Positions 9,175 to 17,802 of a DNA stretch of 64,000 nucleotides are shown piece by piece. Within the stretch, counting starts at the first letter, position 1, and each line of letters begins with the position of its first letter. Source of the stretch: Methylophilus medardensis. GTDB taxonomy: Bacteria; Pseudomonadota; Gammaproteobacteria; Burkholderiales; Methylophilaceae. The stretch is taken from NCBI RefSeq assembly GCF_006363915.1, contig NZ_CP040946.1; one strand, written 5' to 3'. Both the position numbers and the translations under genes were made by a program. The notes under the pieces are model-generated. The model was not told the origin of the DNA. It searched no databases and saw nothing but the letters and a program-made list of their open reading frames with translations.

Positions 9175-9651
9175 TTAGTGTGCTTTGCGCAATGAAACCA
9201 AACCGATCATCAACAGACCAACCATCAGCAAGATGCCTTTATCCGCTTCAGGTACTGGCGTCACCACATTGGCATTTAAAAAATATTGACCACCACTGAA
9301 ACCATCTACCGTGCCGGAAACCCTCAATTGGTATTTGCCTGGCGTCAAATTGAACGGTGATGTGATCAAATTATCTTCAGCATCATAAAAGCCATATTTA
9401 AACGTTTCATCAATGATGTTATACGTAGGCTCTTCAACTTCGCCAACCAGTATTGATAAAGAGACCGGCTCTTGTAAATCAAGATCGAATACATCGTTGA
9501 ATTCAAAGTTTGTTAACACATCAGCATCGCGATTCACCACAGTAGCCACGTTACCAAAGTTAAATACGTAATTTGCTGCATCCGCTTGGCTCATTAAGCT
9601 CAAGCTAGCAACCACAATCACAGATAAATTCTTTAATAAGCTTTTGAACAT
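9175..9651 (-). CDS. Small PEP-CTERM domain protein
   Basis: A 158-residue secreted protein with a signal peptide (MFKSLLKNLSVIVVASLSLM, cleavage after about ADA), an acidic beta-rich body and a C-terminal sorting tail with the motif VPEAD, a hydrophobic stretch (GILLMVGLLMIGLVSL) and the basic end RKAH. The start at 9651 has GGAG nine bases upstream. It precedes the other PEP-CTERM gene by 46 bases in the same direction, so the two are probably co-transcribed from the sigma-54-like site upstream. The body (FDLDLQEPVSLSI, FNLTPGKYQLRVSG) resembles the companion protein in style. Function unknown. Confidence 0.87.
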   Translation of the reverse strand: MFKSLLKNLSVIVVASLSLMSQADAANYVFNFGNVATVVNRDADVLTNFEFNDVFDLDLQEPVSLSILVGEVEEPTYNIIDETFKYGFYDAEDNLITSPFNLTPGKYQLRVSGTVDGFSGGQYFLNANVVTPVPEADKGILLMVGLLMIGLVSLRKAH

Positions 9652-10011
9652 TTGTTTCTCCTCAACACAGTAATTGTTGATCATCTTATTCGCTACTCGA
9701 GCCGTTTTATATAGCCCATTATGACCAATCAATTATGTAATTTAATTATGTACTAGCAAAAAACAGACCAGTTACAAATACTATTGCAATACATTGATTT
9801 TATTATGATTTATATTCAAAATAAGCCAGCAACATGCATAGAGATGAGTGATTTGCACCACTTTTTTTGACTTAGTGCGTGTAATGCACCATTTAGATGC
9901 ATGCATTTTACAGGGCGTGAGAGGAAAATAGCAAAGGAATTTGTCATAAATATGACAAACTCCAATATGATTGAACTAAATTAGTAAAGATTAGTAATTT
10001 TTTGATTTGAA
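9652..10011. other. AT-rich non-coding spacer upstream of the PEP-CTERM genes
   Basis: This 360-base stretch has no convincing gene. It holds the sigma-54-like site described separately, a palindrome ATGCATGCAT at 9897-9906, and two similar TGCACCA segments near 9855 and 9886 that could be activator half-sites. It also receives transcription from the end of the phosphomannomutase gene; no strong terminator for that gene was seen. Confidence 0.5.
9755..9771 (-). promoter_or_regulatory. Sigma-54-like (-24/-12) promoter upstream of the PEP-CTERM pair
   Basis: Read on the minus strand the site is CTGGTCTGTTTTTTGCT. It has the invariant GG and GC spaced by ten bases and the TTGC(T) of the -12 element, matching about 10 of the 13 defined positions of YTGGCACGRNNNTTGCW. 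Transcription would start near 9744, about 90 bases before the ATG at 9651. PEP-CTERM genes of betaproteobacteria are known to be RpoN-dependent in some species, which makes the match more plausible. Confidence 0.5.
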
Positions 10012-11457
10012 TTAAATCTTCACAAGCTGCTCAAGGACCGACTTCACCAGCTGTGTTGAAGTCGCCATTGTGGCGGTTTCGACATAGCACCGCAGTTCTG
10101 GTGCATTGCCTGAGGGCCGTAAGTGAATAATATTGCCTGATCGGCAAGTCACTCTCAAACCATCGGTGGTATCCACCGTGGCGACGGTTTCATTCAGCGA
10201 TAAGGCCGCTAACATTTGTGCAGGTGCAACAGACCAGCCCTCAATCAATGCTTTGCTTTTTTCAGTGGCCACATTTTGCAGACGATCGCTTGCGGTATAG
10301 CGTTGTGGCAACCCGGCAACAAGGGCAGACAATGGTTTATGTTGTTGTTTAGATTGTGCCAATAAACATACAACAGGCAATACTGCATCCCGCGTCGGCA
10401 AGGGTAACAAGCTAGGATGGTCGGCCACCGTCGAGCCGAGCAAAAAGCCGCCATTCGCCTCAAAGCCGGCAACACTCTGGGCACCAGTTTTTTGCAGCGC
10501 CTCCATTTCGGCAATCACGTACGGTGAACCAATACGGGTTCGAGAGACATGTTGAAATAAGCCGCTCGCCTCGATGGCTGTATTACAGCTCACTGGCACG
10601 GCTAAATGCGTAATTTTTAACGCCTGCGCCGTCAGCAAGCCAACAATATCCCCACGCAACCATTGACCTTTTTCATCGCTCATTAGCGGGCGATCGCCAT
10701 CGCCATCCGTAGAGATGATGGCGTCAACTTGATGTTGCGCTGCCCAAGCCAAGCCCTTTTGCGTATCTTCAGCAGACACCGCTTCGGTATCAATGGGCAC
10801 AAAGGTATCTGAACGTTCTAGGCAAATGACTTCAGCGCCTAGCTCGCTAAAGAGTTGCGGCATCAAATCGCGGCCGACACTCGAATGTTGGTAAATGGCG
10901 AGTTTGAACCCTGAAAGCGCGCCCTCGCCCAGTAAATCTTTATAGCGCTCAATATAGTTGTTTTTAGCCAACGGGCTTTCAGGCAGCAACGCTGCGTCAG
11001 CATGAACTAACGGCTGCAATGGACAGGCCAGCATCGCGGCTTCATCCGCCTTGGTAATTTCTCCATCTGGCCGATAGAACTTGAGGCCGTTCCGGTCAAA
11101 CGGAATATGACTGCCGGTGACCATGATGCCAGGGATGCGCTGACTCTGGGCAAACAATGCCAGTGCCGGGGTAGGCACCGCCCCACAATAAATGACTTCT
11201 AACCCCATCTGTGACAATTGATGGGCACACGCAGTCGCAATTCTGACGCTACTTGGGCGTAGGTCGGTCGCAATCGCCACTTGTTTAAAATCAAACCCTT
11301 GTTTAACCGTCGCCACAAATGCTTGTGTGTAAGCTGCGCACACCTCGTCGGTCATTGCGCTGACGAGGCCACGCGCACCGCTGGTGCCGAAAGCAACACC
11401 ACTTTGCTGCATCACAGCACGCAAGTCGTTCACATTGGTCATGCTAGTTGCGGCCAT
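10012..11457 (-). CDS. Phosphomannomutase / phosphohexomutase family protein
   Basis: A member of the alpha-D-phosphohexomutase family, about 481 residues, with the phosphoserine-region motif FGTSGARGL near the N-terminus, a metal loop STDGDGDRP near the middle and a C-terminal phosphate-binding loop (RPSGNAPELRCYVE). It probably interconverts mannose-6-phosphate and mannose-1-phosphate for the downstream ManC reaction. The active-site loop reads GTSGARG, as in the CpsG/ManB-like group. The start at 11457 overlaps manC by 14 bases; an ATG at 11442, directly after the manC stop, is equally possible. Glucosamine or glucose specificity cannot be excluded. Confidence 0.85.
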   Translation of the reverse strand: MAATSMTNVNDLRAVMQQSGVAFGTSGARGLVSAMTDEVCAAYTQAFVATVKQGFDFKQVAIATDLRPSSVRIATACAHQLSQMGLEVIYCGAVPTPALALFAQSQRIPGIMVTGSHIPFDRNGLKFYRPDGEITKADEAAMLACPLQPLVHADAALLPESPLAKNNYIERYKDLLGEGALSGFKLAIYQHSSVGRDLMPQLFSELGAEVICLERSDTFVPIDTEAVSAEDTQKGLAWAAQHQVDAIISTDGDGDRPLMSDEKGQWLRGDIVGLLTAQALKITHLAVPVSCNTAIEASGLFQHVSRTRIGSPYVIAEMEALQKTGAQSVAGFEANGGFLLGSTVADHPSLLPLPTRDAVLPVVCLLAQSKQQHKPLSALVAGLPQRYTASDRLQNVATEKSKALIEGWSVAPAQMLAALSLNETVATVDTTDGLRVTCRSGNIIHLRPSGNAPELRCYVETATMATSTQLVKSVLEQLVKI

Positions 11458-12856
11458 AAGTATCTTCGTAACGCACAATATCGTCCTCACCCAAATAACT
11501 GCCAGATTGCACCTCAATCAGATGCAAAGGCAATTTACCGGGGTTTTCAAGGCGATGCGTAGAGCCGATAGGAATATATGTCGACTCGTTTTCTGTATAG
11601 AGTTTGGTGACATTATCTACCGTAATCATGGCGGAGCCACTGACCACCACCCAATGTTCGGCGCGATGATGGTGCATTTGTAGCGAGAGTTTTTCACCTG
11701 GCTTGACCATAATGCGTTTGACTTGAAAACGTTCGCCTACATCGATGCCCTCGTACCAACCCCATGGACGATAAACGCGAGGGTGCACCTGATGCTCAGT
11801 GCGGCCACTGGCTTTCAGATGGTCCACAATGTTTTTAACATCCTGCGCACAGTCACGATGGGCCACCAACACCGCATCAGCCGTTTCAACAATCAATAAA
11901 TCCTCAACCCCTACGGCAGCCACAAAGCGACCTTCCGCGCGAATCAAGGTGTTTTTCACATCCTTCATAAAAACATCACCGCGGGTTGCGTTGCCTGCGG
12001 CGTCATTGGGCTGCACATCCTTTAATGCCGTCCAAGAGCCAACATCATTCCAGCCCATGCTGGCGGGCACGACGGCTGCCAGTTTGGTTTTCTCCATCAC
12101 GGCATAGTCAATCGAATCTGACGGCGATGCCGCAAAAGCAGATTCTTGCAAACGTACAAAATCGAGATCCTTATAGCTGTGTTCCACCGCATTGGTCACT
12201 GCGGTGACCATGTCGGGTGCATATTGCTGCAACTCAGCCAAAAACGCGGAAGGTTTAAACAAGAACATGCCGCTATTCCAATAAAAATTGCCGGCATCCA
12301 GATATTGTTGCGCAGTCGCTGCGTTTGGCTTTTCAACAAATCGCGCCACGTCAAAACAACCTTCGGCAGCACTCAACCCTGCGCCAGACTGAATATAACC
12401 ATAGCCAGTCTCGGCGTGCGTTGGCGCGATGCCGAACGTCACCAGTTTTCCTTGCTCCGCCGCAACGCTGGCGCGACGCACCGCCGCCTCAAACGCCACC
12501 ACATCGGTGATCACGTGATCTGCTGGCAACACCAGCATCAATACGTCTTTGTCCTTTAAAGCGATGGCTGCCGCTGCAATGGCTGGCGCGGTATTTCGCG
12601 CCACCGGCTCTAGCACAATGGCCTCTGGGTGAATATCCACTTGGCGTAATTGTTCAGCGACTAAAAAGCGATGGTCATTGCCGCAAATAACGATCGGGTT
12701 TCCGACCTCGGCCCAGTTTGATAACCTGGTCAAAGTCTCTTGCAACATAGTGTTCTCAGTCACCAATGGCAGGAGTTGCTTAGGCAACACTGCGCGTGAC
12801 AGCGGCCACAGCCGCGTTCCAGAACCACCAGAAAGAATCACTGGGACAATTTTCAT
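11444..12856 (-). CDS. manC: Mannose-1-phosphate guanylyltransferase / mannose-6-phosphate isomerase
   Basis: A 470-residue bifunctional enzyme making GDP-mannose. The N-terminal nucleotidyltransferase domain shows VILSGGSGTRLWPLSR and FVEKPN; the C-terminal cupin domain (about residues 345-470) carries the isomerase metal site with RPWGWYEGID, QMHHHRAEHWVVVSG and YIPIGSTHRLENPG. Length and domain order are those of AlgA/CpsB/XanB. The ATG at 12856 is preferred over a TTG three codons earlier, because AAGG sits nine bases before it. With the mutase it supplies GDP-mannose for the exopolysaccharide locus. Confidence 0.94.
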   Translation of the reverse strand: MKIVPVILSGGSGTRLWPLSRAVLPKQLLPLVTENTMLQETLTRLSNWAEVGNPIVICGNDHRFLVAEQLRQVDIHPEAIVLEPVARNTAPAIAAAAIALKDKDVLMLVLPADHVITDVVAFEAAVRRASVAAEQGKLVTFGIAPTHAETGYGYIQSGAGLSAAEGCFDVARFVEKPNAATAQQYLDAGNFYWNSGMFLFKPSAFLAELQQYAPDMVTAVTNAVEHSYKDLDFVRLQESAFAASPSDSIDYAVMEKTKLAAVVPASMGWNDVGSWTALKDVQPNDAAGNATRGDVFMKDVKNTLIRAEGRFVAAVGVEDLLIVETADAVLVAHRDCAQDVKNIVDHLKASGRTEHQVHPRVYRPWGWYEGIDVGERFQVKRIMVKPGEKLSLQMHHHRAEHWVVVSGSAMITVDNVTKLYTENESTYIPIGSTHRLENPGKLPLHLIEVQSGSYLGEDDIVRYEDTYGRN

Positions 12857-12889
12857 TTTTATCAACCTTATGCCTACATTTTGAATGCG

Positions 12890-13864
12890 TTAATTTGACT
12901 GCTTCAGTTCCCACTGCCATGCATGGGCCACAATGGTGTTCAAGTCTGTATACACTGGCTGCCATGCCAGCATATCTTTTGCTCGCTTGGCATCGGCGAC
13001 CAATCGAGCCGGGTCACCTTCTCGTCTTGCCGCGTTAATAACCGTCACTGTCTTGCCAGAGACCGTCTGCACCGCATCAATCACCTCTTGCACCGAAAAT
13101 CCCGCGCCATTACCCAGATTGAAACGGTCGCTGCCGCCGCCTTGGTTCAAATATTCGAGTGCCGCCAAATGGGCAGAACACAAATCAACAATATGAATGT
13201 AGTCGCGGATACAGGTGCCGTCTGGCGTATCGTAATCACGCCCAAACACATGAATATTGTCGCGGCGACCAGACGCTGCCTGTAAAATCAGTGGAATCAA
13301 ATGCGTTTCTGGATCATGACGCTCACCCAATTGCCCTTCGGGATCAGCGCCTGCCGCATTAAAATAACGTAAGCACACCGAGCGCAAGTCGAATGCCTTG
13401 TCATAATCCGCCAGCACTTGCTCAATCATCCACTTAGAGCGTCCGTAAGGATTTAAAGGACGATTGGGATGCGCTTCATCAATAGGTACGTAATCTGGCT
13501 CCCCAAACACTGCTGCAGTAGAAGAAAAAATAAACTTCTTCACGTTAAACTGCAACATGGTATCCAGCAAATTGAGCGTATTCGTCACATTGTTACGGTA
13601 GTAAATATCCGGTTTACGCACAGATTCACCCACCTGAATAAAGGACGCAAAATGCATCACGGCCTCAGGTTGATATTGCGCAAACACCCCTTGCAAGAAA
13701 GCAGCATCGGCTAAATCGCCTTCAACAAAGGTCCCCCCAAGCACCGCATCACGGTGTCCGCTTGAGAGATTATCCAAAGTAATCACCTCATGGCCAGCCC
13801 CCAATAGCATTTTCACCATATGTGAGCCAATATAGCCTGCACCACCTACCACCAACACGCGCAT
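12890..13864 (-). CDS. galE: UDP-glucose 4-epimerase
   Basis: A 324-residue SDR-family epimerase interconverting UDP-glucose and UDP-galactose. It has the NAD-binding GGAGYIGSHM at the N-terminus, a catalytic YGRSK near residue 145 and the GalE landmarks FNAAGADP and GTCIRDYIHI. The longer in-frame extension is not used, because GGAAGA sits just upstream of the ATG at 13864 and the Rossmann motif begins there. It is co-oriented with manC and ugd, with 16-33 base spacers. Confidence 0.95.
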   Translation of the reverse strand: MRVLVVGGAGYIGSHMVKMLLGAGHEVITLDNLSSGHRDAVLGGTFVEGDLADAAFLQGVFAQYQPEAVMHFASFIQVGESVRKPDIYYRNNVTNTLNLLDTMLQFNVKKFIFSSTAAVFGEPDYVPIDEAHPNRPLNPYGRSKWMIEQVLADYDKAFDLRSVCLRYFNAAGADPEGQLGERHDPETHLIPLILQAASGRRDNIHVFGRDYDTPDGTCIRDYIHIVDLCSAHLAALEYLNQGGGSDRFNLGNGAGFSVQEVIDAVQTVSGKTVTVINAARREGDPARLVADAKRAKDMLAWQPVYTDLNTIVAHAWQWELKQSN

Positions 13865-13880
13865 AGAGTCTTCCAATAAA

Positions 13881-15047
13881 TTAGTCGCTACCGAATAAAT
13901 CGCGGGTATACACCTTGTCCAGCACATCGGCCAATTCTTTGGCTTGGCGGTTGGCAATGATGACATCGGACATTTGTTTGAACTGGTCGAGATCTTTGAT
14001 CACTTTAGAATAAAAGAACTCAGACTCTTCAAGCACGGGCTCATACACCACCACTTCGATACCCTTGCCTTTGATCCGTTTCATGATGCCCTGAATGGAA
14101 GAGGCTCTAAAGTTGTCCGAGCCCGCCTTCATGATCAAGCGATAAATACCCACCACTTTGGGTTTCTTTTTAATGATGCTGTCCGCGACAAAGTCCTTAC
14201 GCGTCGTGTTCGCCTCCACAATCGCGTTAATCAGGTTTTGCGGCACTTGTGAGTAGTTTGCCAGCAATTGCTTGGTATCTTTAGGCAGGCAATAGCCCCC
14301 ATAGCCAAACGAAGGATTGTTGTAGTGATTGCCAATCCGTGGGTCCATACACACGCCCTCAATAATCTGACGCGTATTGAGGCCATGGGTCTCGGCATAG
14401 GTATCTAACTCGTTAAAGTAGGCCACGCGCATCGCTAAAAACGTATTGGCAAATAACTTGATGGCCTCAGCTTCTGAACTGTTGGTCAGTAAAATCGCCG
14501 CATCTGGTTTCAGGCAGTTGTCTTTGAGCAGATTGGCAAATTTTTGCGCACGCTCTGACACCTCACCAACCACAATCCGAGAAGGATACAAGTTATCGTA
14601 AAGCGCTTTGCCTTCGCGTAAAAACTCAGGGGAGAAAATCAGGTTATCGCAATGCAGGTCTGCACGGATCTTTTCGGTGTAGCCAACCGGAATCGTCGAT
14701 TTAATCACCATCACAGCCTGTGGGTTAATCGCCATGACATCTTTAATCACTGCCTCCACCGACTTGGTGTTGAAGTAATTCGTTTCGGCATCGTAATCGG
14801 TCGGGGTGGCAATCACCACAAACTCAGCGTTTTGATAGGCTTCGTTTTTATCTGTGGTGGCTTTAAAATTTAACTGTTTGTTAGCCAAAAAATCTTCGAT
14901 TTCACGATCTACAATCGGTGATTTCTTTTGATTTAACAAGGCCACTTTTTCCGGCACAATGTCCAGCGCAACGACTTCATTTTTTTGCGCCAATAACACG
15001 GCCAATGACAAACCCACATAACCAGTACCCGCAATTGCAATCTTCAC
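13881..15047 (-). CDS. ugd: UDP-glucose 6-dehydrogenase (Ugd type)
   Basis: A 388-residue nucleotide-sugar dehydrogenase of the short E. coli Ugd type. It oxidises UDP-glucose to UDP-glucuronate with two NAD+. Visible are the N-terminal Rossmann motif GTGYVGLSLAVLLA, the substrate segment FSPEFLREG and the catalytic cysteine in FGYGGYCLPKDT near residue 250. UDP-glucuronate may be a building block for the exopolysaccharide or an acidic side group. It forms part of the minus-strand sugar-nucleotide block. Confidence 0.93.
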   Translation of the reverse strand: MKIAIAGTGYVGLSLAVLLAQKNEVVALDIVPEKVALLNQKKSPIVDREIEDFLANKQLNFKATTDKNEAYQNAEFVVIATPTDYDAETNYFNTKSVEAVIKDVMAINPQAVMVIKSTIPVGYTEKIRADLHCDNLIFSPEFLREGKALYDNLYPSRIVVGEVSERAQKFANLLKDNCLKPDAAILLTNSSEAEAIKLFANTFLAMRVAYFNELDTYAETHGLNTRQIIEGVCMDPRIGNHYNNPSFGYGGYCLPKDTKQLLANYSQVPQNLINAIVEANTTRKDFVADSIIKKKPKVVGIYRLIMKAGSDNFRASSIQGIMKRIKGKGIEVVVYEPVLEESEFFYSKVIKDLDQFKQMSDVIIANRQAKELADVLDKVYTRDLFGSD

Positions 15048-15096
15048 AGTGGCTCCTTCGACTTTTCTAAACTAAATTCTTGTGTGGCGGCTTTAA

Positions 15097-15858
15097 TTAT
15101 TTTTTTAACCACTCACGTATAAACAATTGGGGGAAAATCACCGCACCCACTAAATATCGCTTCATCAGCCGTTTGGGCTCTGAACACATTCTGTGCAGCC
15201 ACTCCAAACCAACCTTACGCATCCACATGGGGGCTCTGGGTTTGTTGCCCGCCAGAAAATCAATGGTTGCCCCTACGCACAACGCGACTTTCACGGGCAG
15301 TTTGTGGGCATATTTATCTACCCAGATTTCTTGCTTGGGCGCGCCTAAGCCAATCACCAACAAATCGGCGTTAGCATCAGCGACCGACTGGCAGATACGA
15401 TCACAGTAGTCACTGTCTTTTTCAAAACCAAAGTCAGGGCTCAAGATGCCGACCACTTTCACCATCGGCCATTGCGCCTGAATGTTGGCCGCAGCCACCT
15501 CGCCTACGCCAGGCATGGCACCAAGCAGATAAACTTTCAGAGGAAGGTTTTTTTGCTGAAAACGTTCGAAAATATTAGGCACTAAATCACTACCAGGAAT
15601 GGTCTCAGGCAACGGTTTACCTAGAAGGTTAGAGGCCAATACCACCGGCTTACCATCGGCAACCACCATGGCAGCGTGGTCATAAGCTTGCTTCAATGCG
15701 GCATTTTTTTCAAGTTGCACAACGTGATCAACATTGGGGGTGACGACAAATTTACAGTCGTTATCGCCAAATTGCAGCCATTCTTGTATCACATCCAACG
15801 CACCATTCATTGAAAACTTGTGAATGGTGATTCCAAACATTTCTATGGTATTTGACAT
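15097..15858 (-). CDS. WecG/TagA/CpsF family glycosyltransferase
   Basis: A 253-residue GT26 protein, with the family's VADGKPVVLASNLLGKPLPE, VIGLGAPKQEIWVDKY and a C-terminal segment GLEWLHRMCSEPKRLMKRYL. GT26 enzymes add a HexNAc, ManNAcA or hexose to a polyprenyl-pyrophosphate-linked sugar on the cytoplasmic face of the membrane, so this is a likely extending transferase for the repeat unit. The ATG at 15858 is chosen because homologues begin close to the ITIHKFSM segment; the Shine-Dalgarno is weak. Confidence 0.9.
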   Translation of the reverse strand: MSNTIEMFGITIHKFSMNGALDVIQEWLQFGDNDCKFVVTPNVDHVVQLEKNAALKQAYDHAAMVVADGKPVVLASNLLGKPLPETIPGSDLVPNIFERFQQKNLPLKVYLLGAMPGVGEVAAANIQAQWPMVKVVGILSPDFGFEKDSDYCDRICQSVADANADLLVIGLGAPKQEIWVDKYAHKLPVKVALCVGATIDFLAGNKPRAPMWMRKVGLEWLHRMCSEPKRLMKRYLVGAVIFPQLFIREWLKK

Positions 15859-15900
15859 AAACAGCTTGAGACCCAACAGGTTAATGGTGTTTGTGAACAA

Positions 15901-15921
15901 TTACGTAGAATTACGTAAAAT
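15901..15921. promoter_or_regulatory. Paired TTACGTA elements in a divergent spacer
   Basis: TTACGTA at 15901-15907 and TTACGTAAAAT at 15911-15921 lie between the divergent TagA-like and GMC oxidoreductase genes. The second copy shares 11 bases with a 12-base palindrome upstream of epsE. It could be a binding site for a regulator of the exopolysaccharide cluster; this is inference from repetition only. Confidence 0.3.
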
Positions 15922-15942
15922 ATTTATGGTTATTTTTTCAGT

Positions 15943-15969
15943 CACAGGTGAATAAAAAAAGAACCTGTG
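15943..15969. repeat. Inverted repeat CACAGGT / ACCTGTG
   Basis: A perfect 7-base inverted repeat with a 13-base A-rich spacer lies in the same divergent spacer, about 140 bases before the GMC gene. It may be an operator or an early transcript hairpin. It is not a convincing terminator in either direction. Confidence 0.3.
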
Positions 15970-16109
15970 TGATATGGTATAACCCATCAGGATTATGCGA
16001 TATAAGACGTTTGACCTATATTTAATAAGCGACGCCACTGCTTGCACCTCATCTACAAGTTCAATAATAACGCTTATTTATGAATTTTTTTAAGTGATTT
16101 AACAAAAAT

Positions 16110-17792
16110 ATGATTAGCAATCTAAATAAACGTAGCACAGGTTCAACCATAGCAGCCGACATCTGCATCGTCGGTGCAGGCGCAGCAGGCATATCACTGG
16201 CGTTATCACTTTCAGGCCGCGGCTTGAAAATATTGCTGTTAGAGTCAGGCTTTGAGTTTGCAGATGAAAAGACACAGGAGTTATATGCGGGTGAAGTGGC
16301 AGACGAAAAACTGCACAGCCCACCCGATAAATATCGTCAGCGCAGATTTGGCGGCTCGACCACCATCTGGGGTGGCCGTTGCATGCCATTTGACCCGATT
16401 GACTTTGAGCAACGGGACTATGTGCCATTGAGTGGCTGGCCAATTAGTTATGAAGACCTTGCCCCCTACTACCAAACGGCCAATTGGCTACTTGAAGCGG
16501 GCGTCTATGAATATGATGCCGACAAAGTGTTTGACCCCGTAAAGCAAGCCGCGATTCAAGGCTTTCAGTCTGAAATTCTCAAAACCAATAATTTAGAACG
16601 TTTTTCCTGTCCGACCAATGTGGGTGACCGTTACAAGCAGCGTTTGGTGCTGGCTGAGGATGTTGAGGTGTTACTGGGCGCCAATTGCACCGGCATTCAA
16701 TTGAATCCAACCGGTGATCATGTGCAACAACTGGATATCGCCAGCCTTGAAGGCATCAAAGCCACAGTGCATGCCAAAAAAGTCGTGCTGGCCACTGGGG
16801 GGATTGAGACCACTAGACTGTTGCTGGCCTCAAATGACGTTTGCCCAAACGGCATTGGCAATGCGCACGATTTAGTCGGTCGCTACTACCAGTGCCATAT
16901 CGCCGGCAATCTGGGTAAATTAACCGTTTTTGGCCCACCCACCAAGGTCAGACATGGCTATGAAGTCTCCCCTGAGGGCATTTATTGCCGTCGTCGGTTT
17001 GCGTTAACAGCAGACACGCAAAAAAGCATTCAGGCGGGCAATATGGTGGCTCGATTACACTTTCCTAAAATCGTTGATCCGTCACACAAAATCGGCGTGT
17101 TGTCTGGATTGTTTTTGGCCAAAAACTTCATCAGTTATGAATACGGCAAGCGGTTGAAAGATGGACAGTCTAGCCTCGGTATCTACTTAAAGCATTTTGC
17201 AAACATTATTCTTGATCCCATTGATACTGTTAAGTTTTTATATCACTGGATTACCAAGCGGACGCTGGCAAAACGCAAGTTCCCTTCGGTTATTTTAAGC
17301 AACAAAAGCAATCAATTCACCTTTGAAATCCACAGTGAACAATACCCAAACCCTAATAGTCGCGTGACCTTAATTGAGGATAAGGATGCCTTAGGCATGC
17401 GCAAAGTGAAGGTGGATTGGCAATACCTGCCAGAAGACATTGAATCTGTGCGTCGCTCATTGCGCTTGTTTGTACAAGAAATCAATCAAAGTGGGCTAGC
17501 CACCTTTGAATTTAACGATGATCAACTCGAAGAAGATCTGACCCGATTTGGTGCCTACGGTGGCCATCACATCGGGACAACCAGAATGGGCACGCAGCCG
17601 GAAACATCAGTGGTAGACCCTAACGGTAAGATTCACGACATTGATAACTTATATATTTCTAGTGCGTCTGTGTTTCCAACCAGCAGTCAGGCCAACCCTA
17701 CCCTGACCATTGTCGCCATGAGCTTACGCCTGGCAGACCACATTGCTGAAACATTGCAGGCAGGCAAACCTACTCATTCAATTATCTCGTAA
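16110..17792 (+). CDS. GMC family FAD-dependent oxidoreductase (first paralogue)
   Basis: A 560-residue flavoprotein with an N-terminal FAD motif (ICIVGAGAAGISLALSLSGR), the GMC segment FGGSTTIWGGRC near residue 85 and a C-terminal catalytic region GGHHIGTTRMG plus QANPTLTIVAMSLRLADHI, which hold the expected His and Asn. No signal peptide is seen, so it should act in the cytoplasm. It most resembles sugar/alcohol-oxidising GMC proteins of the pyranose-oxidase-like type; the substrate is unknown. It is followed after 10 bases by an SDR epimerase-like gene and has a clear paralogue at 24.7-26.3 kb, so oxidation of a sugar in the exopolysaccharide pathway is a fair inference. Confidence 0.87.
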   Translation: MISNLNKRSTGSTIAADICIVGAGAAGISLALSLSGRGLKILLLESGFEFADEKTQELYAGEVADEKLHSPPDKYRQRRFGGSTTIWGGRCMPFDPIDFEQRDYVPLSGWPISYEDLAPYYQTANWLLEAGVYEYDADKVFDPVKQAAIQGFQSEILKTNNLERFSCPTNVGDRYKQRLVLAEDVEVLLGANCTGIQLNPTGDHVQQLDIASLEGIKATVHAKKVVLATGGIETTRLLLASNDVCPNGIGNAHDLVGRYYQCHIAGNLGKLTVFGPPTKVRHGYEVSPEGIYCRRRFALTADTQKSIQAGNMVARLHFPKIVDPSHKIGVLSGLFLAKNFISYEYGKRLKDGQSSLGIYLKHFANIILDPIDTVKFLYHWITKRTLAKRKFPSVILSNKSNQFTFEIHSEQYPNPNSRVTLIEDKDALGMRKVKVDWQYLPEDIESVRRSLRLFVQEINQSGLATFEFNDDQLEEDLTRFGAYGGHHIGTTRMGTQPETSVVDPNGKIHDIDNLYISSASVFPTSSQANPTLTIVAMSLRLADHIAETLQAGKPTHSIIS

Positions 17793-17802
17793 GGAAGCAA
17801 GC

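Noticed and set aside
12146..12559. 137-codon plus-strand frame opposite manC
   Set aside because: Antisense of a conserved enzyme; its composition reflects codon shadowing.
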